Positions 27,475-36,507 of a stretch of DNA of 64,000 nucleotides are shown here, piece by piece (the stretch's first letter is position 1; every line of letters starts with the position of its first letter). The stretch is from Paenibacillus polymyxa. GTDB lineage: Bacteria > Bacillota > Bacilli > Paenibacillales > Paenibacillaceae. The position numbers and the translations under genes are program-made. The DNA is taken from positions 1,302,001 to 1,366,000 of the forward strand of contig NZ_CP015423.1 in assembly GCF_001719045.1 (NCBI RefSeq), in the 5' to 3' direction. The notes under the pieces are model-generated. The model searched no databases and was not told the origin of the DNA. It was given only the letters and a program-made list of their open reading frames with translations.

Positions 27475-29632
27475 ATACAGCCCCTCCTTTTGCAAACTGC
27501 TCTACCCGGTGTTGACTGAGATACATATCCGCATAGTGCCCTTGCTGGCTCAACAGTTCATGATGCGTTCCGGATTCTGCCACCAATCCGTTTTGCAGCA
27601 CATAGATACAGTCGGATTGAACTACATTTTCCAGTCTATGAGAGATAAGAATCACTGTTTTTTGACCTGCCAGCGCATGTATTACCTCCATAATGCCTTC
27701 CTCACTCTCACTGTCAATGTTAGAGGTGGCTTCGTCAAAAATGTACACACGACTATCATGCAGCAATGCTCTGGCTAGTGCTAGCCGTTGGCGCTGTCCT
27801 CCTGACAGATTTGCCCCCTGCTCCTCCAGTTCTGCTTCCAGTCCTCCTTCTGAGAGAATAAAATCATACAGCTTCACTTGTCGCAAAGCTTCCAGCATTT
27901 GTTGCTCATCCGCGTACTCATTGCCCATTTTTAAATTTGCTTCCACTGTGCCTTTAAAAATATAGCTGTTAAAACCGATCCAGGTCATGTGACGCATGCG
28001 GCTTTCTTCCGAAATATCAGTAAGCTCGGTTCCTCCAATCGTCAGACTTCCTCGATACCCCTCGTGATGCCCAACGATCAATCCGGCTACCGTACTTTTA
28101 CCAGAGCCTGATTCCCCAACAATTGAAACCAAGCTGCCCTGGGGAATATCCATGGATATATTTCGTAAGGTATCTCTTTCCTCGTAGGCGAAACTCACCT
28201 GTTTCAGTCGAATATCTGTGTTTTCTATGCTTTCTTGTCCTTGTATAAGATCCTCTGTACTCAACATTTGGAATATTTTGTCACTTGCTGCCATTCCGTT
28301 CATGGCGATATGAAAGTAAGAGCCCAGCAAACGCAGAGGAATGAAAAACTCTGCTGACAGCAAAACAATGATGATCGCTCCTGCCAAGCCAATATGGCCT
28401 GAAGAATATTCACTTATCGCGACCAGTACACCCGCAGCAGCACCACCAAATGCGATAAGATCCATAATGGCCACGGAGTTAAGCTGCATAGTCAGCACTT
28501 TCATCGTCATTTTGCGAAATTCCTCAGCTGCTGTGTTCATTTCCTGATGTTTATCCTGGTCTGTTCCGTACATTTTGAGCGTAGTCAGACCTTGTACATT
28601 CTCCAAAAAGCTGTGGCCCAGATTGACGTAACTGCCCCAATATTTCCGAAACAGCTTTTTAGCCATCCTCATAATGACAATGATCGACACTGGAATTAAG
28701 GGAACGCAGATCAATAGTATAATGGCTGCTTTGAAGCTGACAAAAGAGAGGGTTATGAATAACGTTACGGGGGCAAGCAGACTGTAAAATAGCTGAGGCA
28801 TATATCTACCGAAATAGGTTTCAAGCTGCTCTACCCCTTCTACAGCAACCTGAATAACCCCCGAGGTGGAGGTATGATCTGTATATGCGGGTCCCATCTT
28901 CAGCAACTTGCCGTAAATTTGCGAGCGCAGCGTTTTTTTAGCATTTACCGAAGCACGATAGGATAACATACTGGCTGCATAATTGCTCAGGCAGCGAACT
29001 GCAATAGCAGCAATAACAATGACCGTCATAGATAGAATCAGCTTGCAAGTCACTTGTCCTTCCCATGCCTGCTGCATAACAAAGGCCATAGACAACACAG
29101 CGGCTATACTCCCCAAAAGACCGATCCACTGCACAAGCACACCCAAGACGATATATTTCCGAGAATGTTCCACTAGACCGAGCAGACGGCTGTCGACCAT
29201 TTTAGACCTTTTTTTTGGAGTAGGTGTAGGTATAGGTTCAGATGAACATGAAGGCGTTATTTCTGCTGCAGCATTTCTTATTGTTCCGATGCGGAATATA
29301 AAGTAATAATATTTAAAAAGGATGACCAAGACGATGAGCGCTTTCCCCCACACATTAGGGGTGAAAATAAAGCCTGTAATCAGCATCGCTGACGCTAAGC
29401 CCAATGTCGTGATTTTCGTAGACAGCTTCAACGACCTTGTTTGGACAAAACTCTCTAGATGCTTTTGGTATAGAGAGGTATTCGAAAACCACTGGTGAAT
29501 CCTTTCGGACCCCCGCATAAAGAAAAAGGTCGCTAGCAGTAGAAACGGTGTAGTCGGTAGCAACGGTAGCACTACACCAATAACTCCAAGCGCCAAAAAT
29601 AAAAACCCTAAGGTAATATAGATCGGTTTCAC
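27467..29632 (-). CDS. DUF454 (YbaN-like)-ABC fusion, CydD-like half of a heterodimer
   Basis: 721 residues from a GTG with GGGAGG upstream. Residues 1-120 are a complete DUF454/YbaN domain (LGVIGVVLPLLPTTPFLLLATFFFMRGS), normally a free-standing small membrane protein. A Pro/Ser/Lys linker joins it to a six-helix exporter domain (about 150-440) and an ATPase with Walker A GESGSGKST, signature LSGGQRQRLA and Walker B VYIFDEATSNID. It would form a heterodimer with the next gene product. A promoter overlapped by a perfect Fur box lies upstream, so it should be induced by iron limitation. A siderophore- or heme-related substrate is an inference. Confidence 0.87.
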   Translation of the reverse strand: MKPIYITLGFLFLALGVIGVVLPLLPTTPFLLLATFFFMRGSERIHQWFSNTSLYQKHLESFVQTRSLKLSTKITTLGLASAMLITGFIFTPNVWGKALIVLVILFKYYYFIFRIGTIRNAAAEITPSCSSEPIPTPTPKKRSKMVDSRLLGLVEHSRKYIVLGVLVQWIGLLGSIAAVLSMAFVMQQAWEGQVTCKLILSMTVIVIAAIAVRCLSNYAASMLSYRASVNAKKTLRSQIYGKLLKMGPAYTDHTSTSGVIQVAVEGVEQLETYFGRYMPQLFYSLLAPVTLFITLSFVSFKAAIILLICVPLIPVSIIVIMRMAKKLFRKYWGSYVNLGHSFLENVQGLTTLKMYGTDQDKHQEMNTAAEEFRKMTMKVLTMQLNSVAIMDLIAFGGAAAGVLVAISEYSSGHIGLAGAIIIVLLSAEFFIPLRLLGSYFHIAMNGMAASDKIFQMLSTEDLIQGQESIENTDIRLKQVSFAYEERDTLRNISMDIPQGSLVSIVGESGSGKSTVAGLIVGHHEGYRGSLTIGGTELTDISEESRMRHMTWIGFNSYIFKGTVEANLKMGNEYADEQQMLEALRQVKLYDFILSEGGLEAELEEQGANLSGGQRQRLALARALLHDSRVYIFDEATSNIDSESEEGIMEVIHALAGQKTVILISHRLENVVQSDCIYVLQNGLVAESGTHHELLSQQGHYADMYLSQHRVEQFAKGGAVYA

Positions 29633-29669
29633 TATAATCCTCCCTAATAGTTATAATAGTAATGATTTC

Positions 29670-29698
29670 ATTTTATAGATAATGATAATCATTATCAA
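29670..29698 (-). promoter_or_regulatory. Fur box overlapping the ABC operon promoter
   Basis: GATAATGATAATCATTATC at 29678-29696 is identical to the 19-base Fur consensus and is palindromic. A minus-strand promoter TTGATA (29698-29693)-N17-TAAAAT (29675-29670) encloses it, so iron-loaded Fur would block RNA polymerase directly. Confidence 0.92.
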
Positions 29699-29723
29699 TA
29701 TAAACAATTTAAGCAGGTTGTTA

Positions 29724-29739
29724 TGTGATGTAAATCACG
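29724..29739. promoter_or_regulatory. CRP/FNR-like palindrome upstream of the ABC operon
   Basis: TGTGA-N6-TCACG, one base off the TGTGA-N6-TCACA pattern recognised by FNR/CRP-type regulators of Bacilli, 26 bases upstream of the -35 of the Fur-controlled promoter. Confidence 0.4.
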
Positions 29740-29740
29740 T

Positions 29741-29816
29741 ATATAAAAATCCTCTTGAAGCACATCTCTACAGAACACGTTAGTGTTGATGTGAATGCTT
29801 TGTCTTCAAGAGGATT
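29741..29816 (-). terminator. Terminator of the mannitol operon
   Basis: A perfect 13-bp outer stem (29748-29760 with 29804-29816) encloses a second stem of CACATC/GATGTG type; on the minus strand TTTTTATAT follows. Confidence 0.82.
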
Positions 29817-29846
29817 ATCGAAAGTATATGTTGATAATTCGTTGTT

Positions 29847-30992
29847 TTATGAATTTATAATATCATATTGCTCCAATACCTGCCGATGTAACGGGTGGTC
29901 TGCGGTTATGGAAGTATAACGCGTCAGCGCCGCACCCAGTCCTTCACTGCGGATCACCTGCTGAAGCTCGACTGCCTCGGGGTCTTCCGTAATATCAAAT
30001 TTACAGGCAGCAGCCATTCCTAACGCCAGATGATCCGTAGGGATGCCATACTCCTGCGCTTGAAGCGCGGGACGTACAAGACGATCATTTGGAGACAGCT
30101 TGCGCAACGGTGAACGTCCGACCCGAGTAACATCGTCTGTCAGATTAGGATTGCGGAAGCGATCCAAAATTTTAGAGATGTACTTCTTATGCTCCCCTTG
30201 ATCCAAACCGAAGCGCTTCACAAGCACTGCTCCTGTCTCCTCCAGTGACCCTTGTATCGAATCCACCACCTTGCTATCCTTCATGGCCTCCTGGATGGTA
30301 GCATAACCTGCGGTATAACCAAGATAGGCTGCCACGCAATGCCCCGTATTCACCGTGAACAGCTTTCGTTCAATGTAAGGCTCTAGATCCTGCACGTACA
30401 GGATGCCTTCGATTTCTTCATGCTCAGGTGCCATTTGTGAACGATCCACCACCCACTCGTAAAAAGGCTCTACCTGCACATGTAACGGGTCCTCGTGGTG
30501 TTGGATCGGCACAATCCGGTCTACAGCAGCATTGGGGAAATATACCGAAGCCTCTGCCTTGGCACGAGTCGCCTCATCCAGTAGCGCAAAAACATGCTCT
30601 TTCAGTTGGGCGCTGCCTCCGATTGCATTTTCGCAAGCAATCACATGCAGCGGGCCTGCCCCTCGCTCCACCCGCCGCGCTATTCCCTCGGCAATACCTG
30701 CTGCAATATGCCTGAGGATGCTAACCCCTACCGCGGTTGTTACCAGATCAGCATGGTCTACCGCATCGGCTACAGCCGCTGCATCCTTGCCGTCAATCGC
30801 CGTTACATTCGTGACCAGCTCCGTATCCTTTGTATCATTGGCTAACTCTACGGTATATTGTTTACGACGGCGTAACTCGGATACAAGGGTGTCGTTGACA
30901 TCTGAAAAGACAACCTCATAGCCTGCACGCGACAGAATTAATCCGATAAAGCCGCGACCGATATTTCCTGCTCCAAAGTGGACGGCTCTCAT
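29847..30992 (-). CDS. mtlD: Mannitol-1-phosphate 5-dehydrogenase
   Basis: 381 residues. It oxidises mannitol 1-phosphate to fructose 6-phosphate with NAD. The N-terminal Rossmann motif is VHFGAGNIGRGFIG; the central catalytic region contains TVNTGHCVAAYLGY, with the polyol-dehydrogenase Lys nearby (ERKLF). The ATG overlaps the mtlF stop by four bases, so it is the last gene of mtlA-mtlR-mtlF-mtlD and is followed by a strong terminator. Confidence 0.97.
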   Translation of the reverse strand: MRAVHFGAGNIGRGFIGLILSRAGYEVVFSDVNDTLVSELRRRKQYTVELANDTKDTELVTNVTAIDGKDAAAVADAVDHADLVTTAVGVSILRHIAAGIAEGIARRVERGAGPLHVIACENAIGGSAQLKEHVFALLDEATRAKAEASVYFPNAAVDRIVPIQHHEDPLHVQVEPFYEWVVDRSQMAPEHEEIEGILYVQDLEPYIERKLFTVNTGHCVAAYLGYTAGYATIQEAMKDSKVVDSIQGSLEETGAVLVKRFGLDQGEHKKYISKILDRFRNPNLTDDVTRVGRSPLRKLSPNDRLVRPALQAQEYGIPTDHLALGMAAACKFDITEDPEAVELQQVIRSEGLGAALTRYTSITADHPLHRQVLEQYDIINS

Positions 30993-31423
30993 AGCTCCAT
31001 CTCACTTTCGAACAGATCTATAATTTCCTGTGGGGTCACCGCGTTGCGAAGTTTATCCATATTTTCTTCCTCCGCACACACCACAGCGATACTCGTCAAA
31101 ATCTCCATATGATCGCCGCCTTGTGCTGCAATGCCGATCACCATATATGCTTTCTCTTCCCCAAAATCTACGCCTTGCGGGAACTGAACGATGGAGATGC
31201 CTGTGGATTGAATAAGCGTCTTGGATTCCTTGGTGCCATGTGGAATAGCCAGCCCATTCCCGATGTAGGTAGACACGATCTCCTCGCGTTCCAGCATCTT
31301 GTCAATGTACTCACTTGAAATATGTCCCGCATCCAGCAGGATTTGTCCAGCCATACGAATCGCCTCATATTTGTCTTTGGCGGTTGCGTTCATTTTTACT
31401 TTGTCTATCGTCATAATACTCAC
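30989..31423 (-). CDS. mtlF: Mannitol PTS enzyme IIA
   Basis: 144 residues from a GTG overlapping the mtlR stop by four bases, with GGAGG eight bases upstream. The phospho-accepting His lies in GLAIPHGTKES and the fold matches the mannitol/fructose IIA family (SIVQFPQGVDF...AAQGGDHMEIL). It passes phosphate from HPr to the IIB domain of MtlA and probably also modulates MtlR. Confidence 0.96.
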   Translation of the reverse strand: MSIMTIDKVKMNATAKDKYEAIRMAGQILLDAGHISSEYIDKMLEREEIVSTYIGNGLAIPHGTKESKTLIQSTGISIVQFPQGVDFGEEKAYMVIGIAAQGGDHMEILTSIAVVCAEEENMDKLRNAVTPQEIIDLFESEMEL

Positions 31424-33498
31424 GGTAGGTTCCTCCCTGTCCCTAATTTACTGTGGAAAAATTCAGCCAGCTCACTCGATATATAATTGACAATATGATC
31501 CCTGCTACCGTGTTCCAGTAGCGTAACCATGTCTTCCTGCAAAAGTAATGCACTAATCTCGCTCAATACCTCCAAGCTTTCTCTCGGCAGCTCACGAGGC
31601 CCCAACATGAGCAGCACGCATTCTACCTGTTCACCTGTATCCGCCAACAGCGGCTCTGCCAGCTTATACAAGGTAAGCGAAGGCTTGCGAATATAGTGGC
31701 TGCGCGTATGAACTAAAGCAATGGAGGTATCAGAGATCACCTGACTACCTTGGCGCTCTCTTTCCATGAGTTGTGCAGCAACCACAGAAGGCTCTGTAAC
31801 ATTTCCCCGCTCCGCCTCCAGCATGCATATCGCCTCTACGGTCGCCGCCATATCCATCCCTTGATTTTCCAGCGGATACACTTGAAATTGCTGTACAATG
31901 TGTACAATCTCCTCGAGACTTTTCCGCAGACCGGTAAGCCACTCCATATCCTGGCCAGGCTGAACGGCCTGTTCCTGCTGATGATCATTGAGATGATGGA
32001 GTGTAATATGCTGGATGAAATGACGTAGACGGTCACTCTCCTCCTGCGTTAGCAGCGGACTGATCTTAAGATACCGATCTGGTTCAAGCGGTAGCTCTAC
32101 TGTCGAAATGATCAGATCATAATCCTCCTTGGGAATCCGCGCCGCCTCGTACCATGAAGCCCTATCCACAATTTTGATCTGTGGGAGCTCTTTGGCGAGC
32201 CTTGTTGCCAGAAGTCTGGATGATCCAATGCCGCTCGTGCAGACTACAATGGCCCGCACCTCCCGACGCAATTGTCGCAGCCGCTCCAGCGAAGCGCCGA
32301 AATGCATGACGAGAAATCCGATCTCTTCATCAGGCACTTTCATTTCTGTCATGCTCGCCGCAGCCTTTTTCACTGAGTCAAATAAGCTGCTGTAATCCTT
32401 GCGGATTTGCTGAAGGAGAGGGTTACGAATCGACCTGCCTTCCTTCAAACGTTTGAATACCGGAGCCATATGGGCAATCAGTCCTTCACGCAGAACACGG
32501 TCCTCTTTCAATGGCGTGCCTGTCTCTTCCTCCACACGACGAATCAACTCATGAACCGACTCCAACAGTACGAGATCATCCAACGGCAGTAGTCGGGTAG
32601 AGTGATCTTCGGCATCACGAAATAGCAGCCTGAGATAAGATCGTTCCGGCTCTGGAAATTCAATATCCAGCGCCTCTGACAACTCCGTACATATGCGTTC
32701 CACCATAGCTGTGCGAAGCATGATATTTTCATCTGAATCTGTTTTTAAATACGAGAGAAGAGGATCTATAACATACCCGAGTCGCAGACGTACCAGCGAA
32801 ACGCAAATTTGAATCAGCAGCTCCATGTATTTGCTTTCCACCATGTTTTCCAACCATTTTTCATGGGGCTGCCAGAGGGCCTTTTCCACGATTAGCAGGT
32901 TATCTCTGCCAATCATCTCCAGCAACTTGTCGGCAACACGGGTTACAGGACGAAGTTCTTCCCGGGCTGAAAACAGATCGGATTCATCCAAATATTCGAG
33001 AGCCAGCTCGGAAATCGCCCGTCTTTTGTCTGTCTCCCGCCCTGTAATCTCGACCCCGTACCCCCGTCTGCGCACAAGCATGAGTCCACGTTTCCCAATC
33101 CAGTCTTGCAATTCGTCTAGATCATGACTGACCGTAGTTACCGTGACTTTCAGATCTGAAGCCAGCGCCAACAGCTTGATCGGCTCCCGTGTATCCAGCA
33201 GCATGCAGAGTACCACGATCTTTCTCTCCTCAGCCGAATATTCGTCTGACTTCGTATGCAGCAATTGTTTTCGCAGGCATACAAGCTGAGCTGGATCAGC
33301 ATCTATACAGATACCGATCCCTGACTTTTTCTCCAGCTTCACCTCATGAGCTGCCAGCCAATGCTCGACTGCACCCAGTTCCCGATGAACCGTCCTTGTG
33401 CTGACATTGATCTTCGTAGCAATTTCCCCGGCTGTAACCTCTTGTGGCTGCTCCAAAAGATACTCCACAATGTCAGATTGTCGTTTTGTAATATTCAT
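31420..33498 (-). CDS. mtlR: Mannitol operon transcriptional activator (PRD family)
   Basis: 692 residues: an N-terminal winged helix (TAGEIATKINVSTRTVHREL), a second DNA-binding/coil part, two PTS-regulation domains (about 190-395), an IIB-like domain with Cys in IVVCTSGIGSSRLLA (about 410-500) and a C-terminal IIA-like domain with His in SIALVHTRSHY (about 550-690). In Bacilli MtlR activates the mtl promoter when phosphorylated by HPr on PRD2 and dephosphorylated on its IIB-like domain. Here it is encoded inside the operon it controls, between mtlA and mtlF. Confidence 0.94.
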   Translation of the reverse strand: MNITKRQSDIVEYLLEQPQEVTAGEIATKINVSTRTVHRELGAVEHWLAAHEVKLEKKSGIGICIDADPAQLVCLRKQLLHTKSDEYSAEERKIVVLCMLLDTREPIKLLALASDLKVTVTTVSHDLDELQDWIGKRGLMLVRRRGYGVEITGRETDKRRAISELALEYLDESDLFSAREELRPVTRVADKLLEMIGRDNLLIVEKALWQPHEKWLENMVESKYMELLIQICVSLVRLRLGYVIDPLLSYLKTDSDENIMLRTAMVERICTELSEALDIEFPEPERSYLRLLFRDAEDHSTRLLPLDDLVLLESVHELIRRVEEETGTPLKEDRVLREGLIAHMAPVFKRLKEGRSIRNPLLQQIRKDYSSLFDSVKKAAASMTEMKVPDEEIGFLVMHFGASLERLRQLRREVRAIVVCTSGIGSSRLLATRLAKELPQIKIVDRASWYEAARIPKEDYDLIISTVELPLEPDRYLKISPLLTQEESDRLRHFIQHITLHHLNDHQQEQAVQPGQDMEWLTGLRKSLEEIVHIVQQFQVYPLENQGMDMAATVEAICMLEAERGNVTEPSVVAAQLMERERQGSQVISDTSIALVHTRSHYIRKPSLTLYKLAEPLLADTGEQVECVLLMLGPRELPRESLEVLSEISALLLQEDMVTLLEHGSRDHIVNYISSELAEFFHSKLGTGRNLP

Positions 33499-33582
33499 AA
33501 GCGCATACCGTTCCTTCCCAAGCTCTCATCCCTTCCAGCAGGAAATAACAAACTGTATACAGCCGGCCTGACTTTATGGGGA

Positions 33583-35061
33583 TTAAGAATCGGATTTCAG
33601 CCGTTCAACCAGCGCTTCGTATTCAGGGCTCTTCAGAAAATTGTCAATGGAAATGTGCTCAGCTTTCGGAGCTACTGTTTTAGCCCGATCTGTCAACGTT
33701 TTTTGCGTAATGACAATATCCGCATCCTGTGGAATTTCACTGATTGCCGTATTCGTAACTGTTACGCCCACACCCGCCTGCTTCATTTTTTTGCGTAAAA
33801 TCGAGGCACCCATAGCGCTTGAACCCATACCTGCATCACAGGAAAAGACGATTTTGTTCACTTCGGATTTATCCTTGAGCGTTCGATCTGCAGCAATTTC
33901 TGCAGCACGATCAGATTCGTGGTTATCTTCCATTACAGTGGCGTTAGCACTTGCACTCTTGCTTTGATTTTTCATATCTTTCAGGCGGGATGCAGCTTCC
34001 TCCAGCCCCTCTTCTTGTTGCTTACCAGTCTTGAGTAACACTGCGGCAACAGCAAAAGATACGACCGCAGCAGCGATCACCCCGCTTAGCATTGGCAAAT
34101 ATCCGCCTTTTGGCGTCATTAGAAAATAGGCGATGATGCTGCCCGGCGAAGGAGCAGCAACCAGTCCGGCACCTGTCAACATGAAACAGAAGGTTCCCAC
34201 AACGCCCCCAGCTATAGCAGCAAGAATCAAAATCGGCTTCATCAAAATATAAGGGAAATAAATTTCATGAATCCCGCCGAAAAAATGAATGATGACTGCG
34301 CCAGGAGCCGACGACTTCGCAGAGCCTTTACCGAACAGGCAGTAGGCCAGCAAAATACCGAGCCCCGGCCCAGGGTTGGATTCCAGCATGAACAGTACGG
34401 ATTTCCCTGTTCTTGCAGCTTCCTCCAACGCAATCGGACTTAATACTCCGTGATTCAGCGCGTTGTTTAAAAATAATACTTTTCCGGGCTCAATAATGAG
34501 GTTGACAAGCGGCAGTAGCCCTGCGTTCACGAGGAACTGTACCCCTGCCGACAATACTTGACTGATCATTTGTACAACCGGGCCGATCGCCACATGGGCA
34601 AGCAGTGCTAGAATGGCACCGATAATCCCGGCCGAAAAATTATTGACCAGCATTTCAAAGCCTGATCTGACTTTGCCTTCAATGGCCTTGTCGAACTTCT
34701 TCAATATCCACGCAGCCAGCGGACCAGCGACCATCGCGCCCAGGAACATCGGGATATCGGCTCCCACTATGACACCCATCGTCATAATGGCACCAATCAC
34801 ACCTCCACGTTGTCCGTGAATCATCGTGCCTCCCGTGTAACCAATCAGCAGCGGCAGCAAATAATTTTTCATCGGATCAACCAGTTGTGCAAAACCTTCG
34901 TTCGGGAACCACCCGGTCGGAATAAAGAGTGCCGTAATCAATCCCCACGCGATAAAGGCTCCCATATTGGGCATAACCATACCGCTGAGAAAACGGCCAA
35001 AACGCTGTACGGCGACACGAGTGCCTCCTTTTGAACTTGGCTTTGCGTCCAATGTACTCAT
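33583..35061 (-). CDS. mtlA: Mannitol PTS enzyme IICB
   Basis: 492 residues from the ATG at 35061 (AAGGAGG upstream); an in-frame ATG at 35091 lies before that site. The membrane IIC domain (about 15-345) has GGTMIHGQRGGV and the conserved FFGGIHEIYFPY substrate loop. A charged linker leads to the IIB domain (about 400-490) with the phospho-accepting Cys in VFSCDAGMGSSAMG. It imports mannitol as mannitol 1-phosphate. There is no IIA domain, matching the separate mtlF. Confidence 0.96.
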   Translation of the reverse strand: MSTLDAKPSSKGGTRVAVQRFGRFLSGMVMPNMGAFIAWGLITALFIPTGWFPNEGFAQLVDPMKNYLLPLLIGYTGGTMIHGQRGGVIGAIMTMGVIVGADIPMFLGAMVAGPLAAWILKKFDKAIEGKVRSGFEMLVNNFSAGIIGAILALLAHVAIGPVVQMISQVLSAGVQFLVNAGLLPLVNLIIEPGKVLFLNNALNHGVLSPIALEEAARTGKSVLFMLESNPGPGLGILLAYCLFGKGSAKSSAPGAVIIHFFGGIHEIYFPYILMKPILILAAIAGGVVGTFCFMLTGAGLVAAPSPGSIIAYFLMTPKGGYLPMLSGVIAAAVVSFAVAAVLLKTGKQQEEGLEEAASRLKDMKNQSKSASANATVMEDNHESDRAAEIAADRTLKDKSEVNKIVFSCDAGMGSSAMGASILRKKMKQAGVGVTVTNTAISEIPQDADIVITQKTLTDRAKTVAPKAEHISIDNFLKSPEYEALVERLKSDS

Positions 35062-35133
35062 ATTCAAATCCTCCTTGTAGGTAAGCATCACTACCTTTTC
35101 TTAAAATTCATACTAAATGACAGCGCTATCTTC

Positions 35134-35176
35134 ATCAACGAAATGAAAACGTACTTTCGTCATGAACGTTGATGAC
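35134..35176 (-). promoter_or_regulatory. Candidate MtlR operator upstream of mtlA
   Basis: Nested inverted repeats: CATCAACG...CGTTGATG (outer) and GTCAT-N8-ATGAC (35159-35176). They lie immediately upstream of a possible mtlA -35, where MtlR-type activators bind in other Bacilli. No exact consensus match can be claimed. Confidence 0.35.
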
Positions 35177-35345
35177 AACATTTAAATTTAAATTATCCGA
35201 GAAGGTATTATACCTGCATAATTCTTCTTAATATGACCTGTAGCTATAGAAATTAGTCGAAAAACCGTGCTGGATTATGTATGATTCTTACTATAGGGAC
35301 AACCCTCTACATCAGAATAAAACACGTAATTACGTCTGAAAAAAG

Positions 35346-35382
35346 ACAAAAAAAATAGCCGCTATGTCAAATCATAGCGACT
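35346..35382 (-). terminator. Terminator of gcvH
   Basis: AGTCGCTATG pairs with CATAGCGGCT (35357-35382) around a short loop, followed on the minus strand by eight T. Confidence 0.87.
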
Positions 35383-35439
35383 GTTGTATACAAAAATCAG
35401 CAGACAAATAACACTCTTATTCCATACTACATTGCTCCA

Positions 35440-35838
35440 TTACTGCTCATCGGAAATCAACTGCTCGTATTGATCCGCAGACAGTAGCTTGCCCAATGCT
35501 TCCTCCACATCTTTACCCATCTCTACTTCGATCATCCAACCTTTTTCATAGGGAGATTCATTCACTAGCTCAGGCGTACTTTCCAGCGCTTCATTCACTT
35601 TTAATACGGTTCCCGTCACCGGAGCAAAAAGGTCGGATACCGTCTTCACCGATTCAATCGTACCGATCTCCGCTCCCTGCTCAATCGTTACTCCCACCTC
35701 AGGTAATTCTACAAAAACAATATCACCCAGTTGATGCTGTGCAAAGTCTGTAATACCAATCCGCAACGTCCCATCCGCTGTGCGCTGAACCCACTCATGT
35801 TCGTCTGTATACCAAAGTTGCTGCTTTACTTCACTCAT
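35440..35838 (-). CDS. gcvH: Glycine cleavage system H protein
   Basis: 132 residues, the normal length. It carries the lipoyl group that shuttles the aminomethyl moiety between the P, T and L proteins; the lipoyl Lys lies in GTIESVKTVSDL. It is transcribed away from gcvT-gcvPA-gcvPB, so the glycine riboswitch on the other side of the intergenic region cannot control it. Its own promoter is TTGACA-N16-CATAAT at 35902-35929. Confidence 0.97.
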   Translation of the reverse strand: MSEVKQQLWYTDEHEWVQRTADGTLRIGITDFAQHQLGDIVFVELPEVGVTIEQGAEIGTIESVKTVSDLFAPVTGTVLKVNEALESTPELVNESPYEKGWMIEVEMGKDVEEALGKLLSADQYEQLISDEQ

Positions 35839-35901
35839 CCTGTTCCCCTCACTTCCATATGAATAAAATCGCTTTTGCTCACCTGTATTAGACAGGTTAA
35901 G

Positions 35902-35929
35902 ATTATGACAACAAGAACACTCATGTCAA
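35902..35929 (-). promoter_or_regulatory. Promoter of gcvH
   Basis: Minus-strand TTGACA (35929-35924), 16-base spacer, CATAAT (35907-35902). A small ACCTGTC/GACAGGT hairpin sits in the resulting leader at about 35881-35897. Confidence 0.65.
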
Positions 35930-36061
35930 TAATACTAACAAAAATACTTCATATCACCTCATATGGCGTACTATATAAAAATATGATAGCTTATAACAAA
36001 CGCTTACATATCCTTATTTATATATTAAATGTTTTTTCTATTGTTTTTGATGACATTTTTA

Positions 36062-36090
36062 TTGACATTTTGAATGAATTTGCGTATTAA
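36062..36090 (+). promoter_or_regulatory. Promoter of the gcvT-gcvPA-gcvPB operon
   Basis: TTGACA (36062-36067), 17-base spacer, TATTAA (36085-36090), about 57 bases upstream of the first riboswitch aptamer. Confidence 0.72.
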
Positions 36091-36139
36091 TGGGTTATAG
36101 CAAATGCTTTGGGAAACACCCCGACAACTGCAAACGCGG

Positions 36140-36421
36140 ATGAACGCGGAGGGAGAGACTGCCAAAAAGATTCGCATAGCTGTTGCGGCTTATGAAACAT
36201 AAGTTCACGCGAATCGGATCAAGTTGTTATCTGCAAAGCCAGGTAATATACTGTTGATCCCGAAGGTAGCGCCGAAGGAGTAAGCCTGCATTGCAGGTGA
36301 ATCTCTCAGGCAAAAGGACCTCTGCCGGACGCATCTCTGGAGAGCATTCGCTATTGGAGCGGATCACCCAAGGGGAAACCCGGTACATACCGGGGTAACT
36401 TTCTGGTATCAAGGACAGAGC
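36140..36421 (+). ncRNA. Tandem glycine riboswitch
   Basis: Two glycine aptamers in a row. The first (about 36148-36326) has GGAGGGAGAG at its start, GCCGAAGGAGTAAGCC, and CTCTCAGGCAAAAGGACC at its end. The second (about 36334-36420) has GGAGAGC, GGGGAAACCCGG and TATCAAGGACAGAG. The first aptamer carries an unusually long internal hairpin (GATTCGC at 36169 paired with GCGAATC at 36209). Binding of two glycines is expected to favour antitermination ahead of gcvT. Confidence 0.93.
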
Positions 36422-36431
36422 TGAAAAAAGA

Positions 36432-36459
36432 GTGTAGACTGCCGTCTATACGTTTTTTT
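36432..36459 (+). terminator. Riboswitch expression-platform terminator
   Basis: GTGTAGAC (36432-36439) pairs with GTCTATAC (36444-36451), followed by T7. It lies between the second aptamer and gcvT, so glycine would have to prevent its formation for readthrough. Confidence 0.82.
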
Positions 36460-36507
36460 CGGCCTGTCTTTTTTGTTTAGCCGATCACACCGGATAGGAG
36501 TGGAAAA

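Larger units (their letters stand above)
35062..35439. other. Region upstream of mtlA and downstream of gcvH
   Basis: Without a gene. It holds a possible mtl promoter on the minus strand (TTGATG-N17-TAGTAT within 35115-35145), inverted repeats just upstream of it, a TATAAT near 35206-35211, and the gcvH terminator at 35346-35382. Confidence 0.5.

Noticed and set aside
35142..35160. CcpA cre-like sequence (TGAAAACGTACTTT) upstream of mtlA
   Set aside because: Three positions deviate from the usual cre consensus, too many to call.
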